Shown here piece after piece: positions 58,912 to 64,000 of a stretch of DNA of 64,000 bases. The stretch comes from Marinobacter algicola DG893 (GTDB taxonomy: Bacteria > Pseudomonadota > Gammaproteobacteria > Pseudomonadales > Oleiphilaceae). The notes under the pieces are model-generated. The model saw only the letters and a program-made list of their open reading frames with translations, had not been told where the DNA came from and did not search any database. Within the stretch, counting starts at the first letter, position 1. Each line of letters begins with the position of its first letter. The stretch is from positions 1 to 64,000 of the forward strand of contig NZ_ABCP01000005.1 in assembly GCF_000170835.1 (NCBI RefSeq), written 5' to 3'. Position numbers and translations under genes: made by a program.

Positions 58912-60428
58912 CATCACCCAAAACCAGCGTAACGCCCAAAGCTGACATCGCCCTGTTGCTGGAAGGCACCTATCCGTTCATCCGGGGCGGGGTATCCTCG
59001 TGGGTGCACCAGATCATCACCGGCCTGCCGGAATACACCTTCGCCCTGATCTTTCTCGGCGGCGACCGCGCACATTACGGCAAGCAACAGTATGTCCTGC
59101 CAGATAATGTCACTCATCTGGAATGCCACTACCTGATGGACACCGAAGCCGCTGGCAAACCCCGGCCACGGCGGGGTAACAAGGCCGCCTTCGAAGCCCA
59201 GAAGTGCCTGCACGAGCAGTTCAAGTCCGAAGAGTCAGTACCGCCAGACATCCTCCACAAGGTGTTTGCCGACCTGGGCCAGAAGCGGGGCATCAGCCGT
59301 GACGACTTCCTCTACAGCGAAGAAAGCTGGGAGATGATTGACGAGAACTACCGTAAATATTGCACGGAACCGTCGTTCGTCGACTATTTCTGGTCCGTCC
59401 GAATCATGCACGCGCCGTTATTCCAGCTCGCAGAAGTGGCGCGGAAGATGCCGGCCGTACGCATGCTGCATTCGATTTCCACCGGTTACGCGGGCTTGCT
59501 CGGCGCCATCGCCAGCGAGCAGCGGGGCATTCCCTTTGCGCTCAGTGAACATGGCATCTACACCAAGGAGCGAAAGATTGACCTGTCCCAAGCCCAGTGG
59601 ATTCACGACCCCACGGACCAGGTCAGCGGTACGCTGAACGAACAGTTGGGTTACATTCGCAGACTCTGGATCCGCTTTTTTGAGGCCCTGGGACGCCTGG
59701 CCTATCAACAGGCAGACCCAATCGTGTCGCTGTACCTGGGTAACCAGCAGCGGCAGTTTCAGGACGGTGCACCGCCCGACCGTACCTGCATCATTCCCAA
59801 TGGCATTGAGCCCACCCGCTTCGACGCCGCCAGGAAGGCTCGCCCTGAAGGCATTCCGAAAGTCCTGGGGCTGGTCGGAAGGGTCGTTCCCATCAAGGAT
59901 ATAAAAACCTTCATCCGTGCCATGCGCTCGGTCAGCGACAGCATTCCCGACGTGGAGGGCTGGATCGTCGGCCCGGAAGACGAGGACGAAACCTACGTAC
60001 GCGAGTGCAAGGAACTGGTGGATAGCCTGGGCCTCAACCAGCGCGTGAAATTCCTGGGGTTCCAGAACGTTAACGACATTCTTCCTCAGCTTGGATTGAT
60101 GGTACTGACGTCCATTTCCGAGGCATTGCCGCTGGTGATCCTTGAGGCCCACGCCGCGGGCTTGCCCTGCCTGGCCACCGATGTGGGCGCTTGCCGCGAA
60201 TTACTGGAAGGCGCCAGCGACGAAGACCGGGCACTGGGCGCCAGCGGTGCCGTGGTGCCCATCGCAGACCCGGAAGCGACCGCGCGGGAAGCAGTGCGGC
60301 TGCTGTCAAACCCCGAACAATGGCAACAGGCGCAAAAAGCGGGACTGGAGCGGGTACAGAAATTCTATACCCTGGAAAGCATGTTCGGGGCCTACCGCTC
60401 CATTTACGACAGGGGGCTGAACGGCTAA
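58902..60428 (+). CDS. pelF: Pel glycosyltransferase (GT4)
   Basis: A cytoplasmic 508-residue glycosyltransferase that polymerises the Pel sugars from UDP-activated donors. The N-terminal LLEGTYPFIRGGVSSWVHQ and GLVGRVVPIKD loops and the GT4 E-x7-E motif (Glu407 and Glu415 in SEALPLVILE) are intact. ATG at 58902 or 58908 (MTSPKT) overlaps the pelE stop. Confidence 0.95.
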   Translation: MAMTSPKTSVTPKADIALLLEGTYPFIRGGVSSWVHQIITGLPEYTFALIFLGGDRAHYGKQQYVLPDNVTHLECHYLMDTEAAGKPRPRRGNKAAFEAQKCLHEQFKSEESVPPDILHKVFADLGQKRGISRDDFLYSEESWEMIDENYRKYCTEPSFVDYFWSVRIMHAPLFQLAEVARKMPAVRMLHSISTGYAGLLGAIASEQRGIPFALSEHGIYTKERKIDLSQAQWIHDPTDQVSGTLNEQLGYIRRLWIRFFEALGRLAYQQADPIVSLYLGNQQRQFQDGAPPDRTCIIPNGIEPTRFDAARKARPEGIPKVLGLVGRVVPIKDIKTFIRAMRSVSDSIPDVEGWIVGPEDEDETYVRECKELVDSLGLNQRVKFLGFQNVNDILPQLGLMVLTSISEALPLVILEAHAAGLPCLATDVGACRELLEGASDEDRALGASGAVVPIADPEATAREAVRLLSNPEQWQQAQKAGLERVQKFYTLESMFGAYRSIYDRGLNG

Positions 60429-61804
60429 TGGCAGGCATCGGTTTCGAGATACGCCGCATCCTCAAGCGCGACAGCTTCCTGAACCTGTTCGAGGCCTACG
60501 GTCTGGCCGGCATCATCAGTTCCGGCCCGTGGGTACTGTCCGTGCTCGGTGTCATGCTGATCGGGGTGATCAGTTTCACATTGGCGGTATCGGATACCGA
60601 AGTGGTTCAGTTTCTGGTGTCGGTGACCTACCTGATGGCCGTCTCGCTGACCCTATCGGGCCTGTTCCAGCACGTGTTCACTCGCTGGGTGGCAGACCGG
60701 CTCTACGCCAAGCGCAATGATCTGATCCTGCCCAACCTGATGGGGCTGATCTGGGTTACCACGTTGCTGTCCCTCGGGCTCGGGTTGATGGCCATGGTGC
60801 TGTTCTTCAGCGACACTTCCGTGCTGTACCGTCTGCTGATGCTGGCCAATTTCGTCGTGCTGTGTAACCTGTGGCCGGTAACGATCTTCCTGTCCAGCAT
60901 GAAGTCCTACCGTCGCATTGTGGTGGTGTTCGCGCTGGGTTACGCCACCGCTGTGGTCAGCTCCATGGTGTTGTCCCAGTTTGGTCTTGAGGGGTTGCTG
61001 GCCGGCCTTCTTCTGGGCCACAGTCTGTTGTTCTTCAGCTTCTTCTACACCATTATCCGGCAATATCCCGGTGACCACTTCATCCGCTTTGATTTTACCC
61101 GGCGGCGGCAAATCTTTCCGGCACTGATCCTCACCGGCCTGCTGTTCAACGCGGCGGTGTGGGCTGACAAATTCATCTTCTGGTTTCACCCGGACACCTC
61201 CCAGCCCATTATTGCCAGCCTGCGCGCCTCGGTGATTTACGACTTACCCATCTTCCTGGCTTACCTCTCGATCATCCCCGGCATGGCGGTTTTTCTGGTC
61301 CGAATGGAAACTGACTTTGCAGAAGCTTACGAGCGTTTCTACAACGCGGTACGGGAGGGGGACACCCTGGAACGGATCAATCGCTTCCGGGACCAGATGG
61401 TCATTGTGGCCCGCAACGGCATCTACGAAATCTTCAAGGTGCAGGGGCTGACCGTCATCGTGATTTTCCTCTGGAGCGAGGAGATCCTGGCAGCTATCGG
61501 AATATCCCCCCTGTACCTGCCGCTGTTCCACATTGACCTGGTCGCCGTTGGTATCCAGCTGCTGTTGCTGGCGATCCAGAACGTACTCTTCTACCTCGAC
61601 GCGCGGGGCATCAATGTCACCCTCTGTGCGCTGTTCTTCTTCGGCAATATCGCGTTTACGTTTATCACCATCGAACTGGGGGCGTCTTTCTACGGCTACG
61701 GCTTCGCAGCTGCCGCCCTGCTCGCAGCGCTGACCGGCCTGTGGCTGCTGTCGCGCAAGTTCGACAAGCTGGAGTACGAAACCTTCATGTTGCAGGGGCG
61801 GTAG
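60428..61804 (+). CDS. pelG: Pel Wzx-like membrane transporter
   Basis: A 458-residue protein with about 12 hydrophobic segments that belongs to the polysaccharide exporter superfamily and probably moves the polymer across the inner membrane. The ATG at 60428 shares one base with the pelF stop (TAATG); the longer frame opening at 60191 runs inside pelF. The start MAGIGFEIRRILKRD is the conserved N-terminus of PelG. Last gene of the pel operon. Confidence 0.95.
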   Translation: MAGIGFEIRRILKRDSFLNLFEAYGLAGIISSGPWVLSVLGVMLIGVISFTLAVSDTEVVQFLVSVTYLMAVSLTLSGLFQHVFTRWVADRLYAKRNDLILPNLMGLIWVTTLLSLGLGLMAMVLFFSDTSVLYRLLMLANFVVLCNLWPVTIFLSSMKSYRRIVVVFALGYATAVVSSMVLSQFGLEGLLAGLLLGHSLLFFSFFYTIIRQYPGDHFIRFDFTRRRQIFPALILTGLLFNAAVWADKFIFWFHPDTSQPIIASLRASVIYDLPIFLAYLSIIPGMAVFLVRMETDFAEAYERFYNAVREGDTLERINRFRDQMVIVARNGIYEIFKVQGLTVIVIFLWSEEILAAIGISPLYLPLFHIDLVAVGIQLLLLAIQNVLFYLDARGINVTLCALFFFGNIAFTFITIELGASFYGYGFAAAALLAALTGLWLLSRKFDKLEYETFMLQGR

Positions 61805-61852
61805 CACATGCTAGGCTGAAATAACTGGCACGTTTTCTTTTGGTTACAGCAT

Positions 61853-61882
61853 TTGACACTATTTTAGGATTCAAGCGATACA
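61853..61882 (+). promoter_or_regulatory. Sigma-70 promoter candidate for the HD-GYP gene
   Basis: A perfect TTGACA is followed 18 bases later by GATACA, about 100 bases before the ATG. An inverted repeat, GGATTCAA (61867-61874) and TTGAATCC (61906-61913), straddles the -10 box and could be an operator. The -10 match is weak. Confidence 0.45.
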
Positions 61883-61980
61883 CGAGCGTAGCGTTCACTC
61901 ATACTTTGAATCCGGGCGCGCCATGACGGATCAGGGTTTAATCTGGTGACCGCGCCAATCCTGGCTTCGAGAAACCTGCT

Positions 61981-63318
61981 ATGCCAATGGGCCGCGAAGA
62001 CATCATCGAGACTGAAATCCCTGTATCCCAACTGGCAATAGGGATGCACGTGATTCGTCTGGATCGGCCGTGGGAAGACACCGATTTCCTGCTGCAGGGC
62101 TTCATTCTTCAAACCGAGGAAGATGTGCTCGCCGTACAGCAGCAGTGCGACACAGTCATCGTGGAAGGACGTGTACAAATCGCTCCAACTGCCGAGAGGC
62201 AGTCGCCAGTAAGCCGGCGGAAAACCTCGGTTAAAACCGGCAAGTTCGATGCCTCTCAAGAGCCTTCGGCTATCCCCAAACGAAAAGTCACTTACGTCAA
62301 CAAAGTGGACGCCAGCCGGGAAATGGCAACGGCACGGATGAATTATGCCGATGCCAAAGCGACAGCTAAAAACATCATGTCCAGCCTGCGGCTCGGGCGC
62401 ACCCTGGAAATGAACAAAATCCATCAGGTGGTGGATGATTGTGTCGACAGCGTACTGCGCAACGACAATGCCCTGTTGCTCCTCACCAAAATCAAAAACA
62501 AGGACGAATACACAGCCGAGCACTGCATCAACGTGTCGATCCTGTCAGCGGCATTTGCCAAGCACCTGGGGCTTCTGGAAGGTGAGATCCGCACTGTGGC
62601 ACTGTGTGGCCTGCTGCATGATGTCGGCAAGATGCGCATTGACGACGAGATTCTGAACAAGCCCGGGGCCCTCACGCCCGAAGAATTCGCGGTGATGAAG
62701 AATCACACAACGTTCGGCCGGGATATTCTGGCTGCGCTGCCCCGGCTCGCCCACTCAGCCGTCGACGTGGCCTATTCCCATCATGAACGAATGGATGGTA
62801 AGGGCTACCCCCGCGGCCTCGCCGGGTACCAGATCCCACTGTTTGCAAAGGTCGTCGGGCTGGTCGATACCTACGACGCGATCACCAGCTCCCGGGTTTA
62901 TGACAAGGGGCGTGCGTCCATGGAAGCCTTGCAGATTATCCACCGCAACAAGGGCGCCCAGTTCGATGCCGAGCTGGCGGTGGAGTTTATCCGCATGGTT
63001 GGCGTGTACCCGCCCGGTTCCATCGTGGAAATGACCAACGGTGAGGTAGGCATCGTGGTGGCCACCCATCCCACCAGTAAACTCAAACCACGGGTGTTGC
63101 TTGTGCGGGACGCGAATAAGCAGCCGCTGAACACCTTCCGCGAAGCAAACCTGTTAAAAGAAACGCAGGACAGCGCCGGACAACCCTATAAGATTGCCCG
63201 GGAGGTGCCGGACGAGAGCTACGGCATCGTCATGAAGGACTTCATTGAACAGGGTATTCTCAACCGTAAAGCCCCGGAGGTATCAGCTTCGGTCGATGAC
63301 GGCCATGGTGAGTCTTGA
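61981..63318 (+). CDS. HD-GYP cyclic di-GMP phosphodiesterase
   Basis: A 445-residue protein with an N-terminal DUF3391 region (about residues 8-110) and an HD-GYP domain (about 150-350). The metal and catalytic residues are H213-D214 in HDVGK, H267-H268 and the G275-Y276-P277 motif, so it should hydrolyse cyclic di-GMP. Lying 176 bases after pelG, it may oppose PelD activation, though it has its own promoter region. The last 36 bases overlap the convergent thioesterase gene. Confidence 0.92.
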   Translation: MPMGREDIIETEIPVSQLAIGMHVIRLDRPWEDTDFLLQGFILQTEEDVLAVQQQCDTVIVEGRVQIAPTAERQSPVSRRKTSVKTGKFDASQEPSAIPKRKVTYVNKVDASREMATARMNYADAKATAKNIMSSLRLGRTLEMNKIHQVVDDCVDSVLRNDNALLLLTKIKNKDEYTAEHCINVSILSAAFAKHLGLLEGEIRTVALCGLLHDVGKMRIDDEILNKPGALTPEEFAVMKNHTTFGRDILAALPRLAHSAVDVAYSHHERMDGKGYPRGLAGYQIPLFAKVVGLVDTYDAITSSRVYDKGRASMEALQIIHRNKGAQFDAELAVEFIRMVGVYPPGSIVEMTNGEVGIVVATHPTSKLKPRVLLVRDANKQPLNTFREANLLKETQDSAGQPYKIAREVPDESYGIVMKDFIEQGILNRKAPEVSASVDDGHGES

Positions 63319-63711
63319 GATACAGGTCAGCTTGCCTTCCTCGTTTTCCAGCTTTATTTCCCAGACCTGCGTTGTACCGCCGATGTGAGCCGGGCGCGCG
63401 GTTCCATACACCCAGCCCTTGGTAACGGAGCGGATGTGGTTGGCGTTGATGTCCAGCCCTACCGCAATCTGACTCTCCTTGCGCAAGCAATAATTGGCCG
63501 CCATGCTGCCAAGCGTCTCCGCCAACACCACTGACGATCCACCATGAAGAATGCCAAACGGCTGCACCGTGCGTTCATCGACAGGGATACGGCCAATCAC
63601 GTAGTCATCACCAATCTCCACGTATTCAATACCCATGGTCTCGACAGCGGTGTTTTTACTGGCTTCGGCCATTTGTTCGAGGGTGGGGATACTGCGGGTC
63701 CAGATTGCCAT
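63283..63711 (-). CDS. Hotdog thioesterase (YdiI/MenI-like)
   Basis: A 142-residue single hotdog domain with the 4-HBT-II signature HGGSSVVLAETLGS, including the catalytic Glu. This group includes the DHNA-CoA thioesterases YdiI/MenI and broad-range acyl-CoA hydrolases. The actual substrate is unknown. It overlaps the opposing HD-GYP gene by 36 bases. Confidence 0.88.
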   Translation of the reverse strand: MAIWTRSIPTLEQMAEASKNTAVETMGIEYVEIGDDYVIGRIPVDERTVQPFGILHGGSSVVLAETLGSMAANYCLRKESQIAVGLDINANHIRSVTKGWVYGTARPAHIGGTTQVWEIKLENEEGKLTCISRLTMAVIDRS

Positions 63712-63855
63712 CGACTGCTACCTCCTAGTGTTGTGGGTCCTGTACGCTGGGATACTCCAAAGCTCTTTAGTGTATACAGATAGGTAGCGAACGACCATAG
63801 GGTCGGTATTACTCTCAAGGCGCTCCACCAAGCAAGATCAACCACACCCTAAACT

Positions 63856-63874
63856 GTTATTGATAATCGTTTGC
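63856..63874 (+). promoter_or_regulatory. Fur box candidate
   Basis: The 19-base stretch GTTATTGATAATCGTTTGC matches 14 of 19 positions of the consensus GATAATGATAATCATTATC. It overlaps a TTGATA that could be a -35 box and lies 57 bases upstream of the last ATG, so iron-dependent repression of the next gene is likely. Confidence 0.65.
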
Positions 63875-63931
63875 ATTAGAGATTATTGCTGCTAGTCTTT
63901 CAGTGAGTCGAGGCAAACAGGAGAAGGTGTT

Positions 63932-64000
63932 ATGAGCCGAACAGCAACTCAATTGGCCGGCAACGCCAGCAGCATCTTTCAGGCATGGCTGGATCTGAAA
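63932..64000 (+). CDS. Start of an unrecognised, probably iron-regulated gene (truncated)
   Basis: An ATG with CAGGAG 9 bases upstream opens a frame that stays open for 23 codons to the window end (MSRTATQLAGNASSIFQAW and on). Nothing identifies the family from so few residues. The Fur-box-like sequence upstream suggests iron or haem metabolism, which is inference. Confidence 0.6.
   Translation, partial: MSRTATQLAGNASSIFQAWLDLK

Noticed and set aside
60191-60427. N-terminal extension of PelG
   Set aside because: The upstream part of the frame lies inside pelF and encodes arginine-rich non-conserved sequence; the conserved PelG start at 60428 is much better.
61805-61980. Cyclic di-GMP riboswitch before the HD-GYP gene
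   Set aside because: The leader has inverted repeats but no recognisable GEMM-type conserved core was found by eye.

Overview
The window looks like a stretch of chromosome from a marine, halotolerant gammaproteobacterium, most likely Marinobacter or a close relative. The reasons are the moderately GC-rich coding sequence, a complete recCBD operon, an ectoine-type TRAP operon (teaABCD) very like that of Halomonas, a Pseudomonas-style pel operon and a Pseudomonas-style mmsAB valine module. The genus is an inference. No insertion sequence, prophage, CRISPR array, rRNA or complete tRNA was found. No gene-free stretch is longer than about 270 bases; the longest is 45080-45348.

Layout. (1) 8-8837: branched-chain acyl-CoA catabolism. 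A minus-strand cluster encodes methylmalonate-semialdehyde dehydrogenase, an isobutyryl-CoA-type dehydrogenase, enoyl-CoA hydratase, 3-hydroxyisobutyryl-CoA hydrolase and 3-hydroxyisobutyrate dehydrogenase, which covers the lower valine pathway. It is followed by a separate acyl-CoA synthetase/thioesterase unit behind its own palindrome. A divergent AraC regulator (MmsR-like) sits next to two direct repeats spaced 21 bp. (2) 8949-13374: alcohol dehydrogenase, diguanylate cyclase, crotonase-like protein coupled to a metallophosphoesterase, and an atypical periplasmic glutathione peroxidase. (3) 13444-17393: a VRR-NUC (FAN1-like) nuclease overlapping a DinG/XPD-like helicase. (4) 17390-22752: MFS transporter, 5'-nucleotidase lipoprotein, luciferase-like oxidoreductase, alpha/beta hydrolase and META lipoprotein. 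(5) 22788-32253: recC-recB-recD. (6) 32436-35956: teaABCD, ectoine uptake. (7) 35976-45079: a 7TM diguanylate cyclase, a polyamine ABC operon (potABCD) headed by an orphan TRAP solute-binding protein, and a Cache chemoreceptor. (8) 45349-49642: SixA-CHAD fusion, RarD, a YchJ-type SEC-C protein, a TauE/SafE permease and a small membrane protein. (9) 49784-61804: complete pelABCDEFG, followed by an HD-GYP phosphodiesterase, a hotdog thioesterase and a Fur-box-preceded gene cut by the window end.

How the genes fit together. Cyclic di-GMP is a recurring theme: two intact GGEEF cyclases with I-sites, one HD-GYP phosphodiesterase, and PelD as a receptor that would switch on Pel polysaccharide export. 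The uptake systems (ectoine, polyamines) and the chemoreceptor suit an osmotically variable, particle-associated marine life. Nothing here is a clearly new defence or mobile system. The least ordinary items are the orphan TRAP binding protein in the pot operon, the SixA-CHAD fusion, the FAN1-like/helicase pair, a degenerate tRNA-like 3' half near 45270, and several well-formed inverted or direct repeats in promoters.
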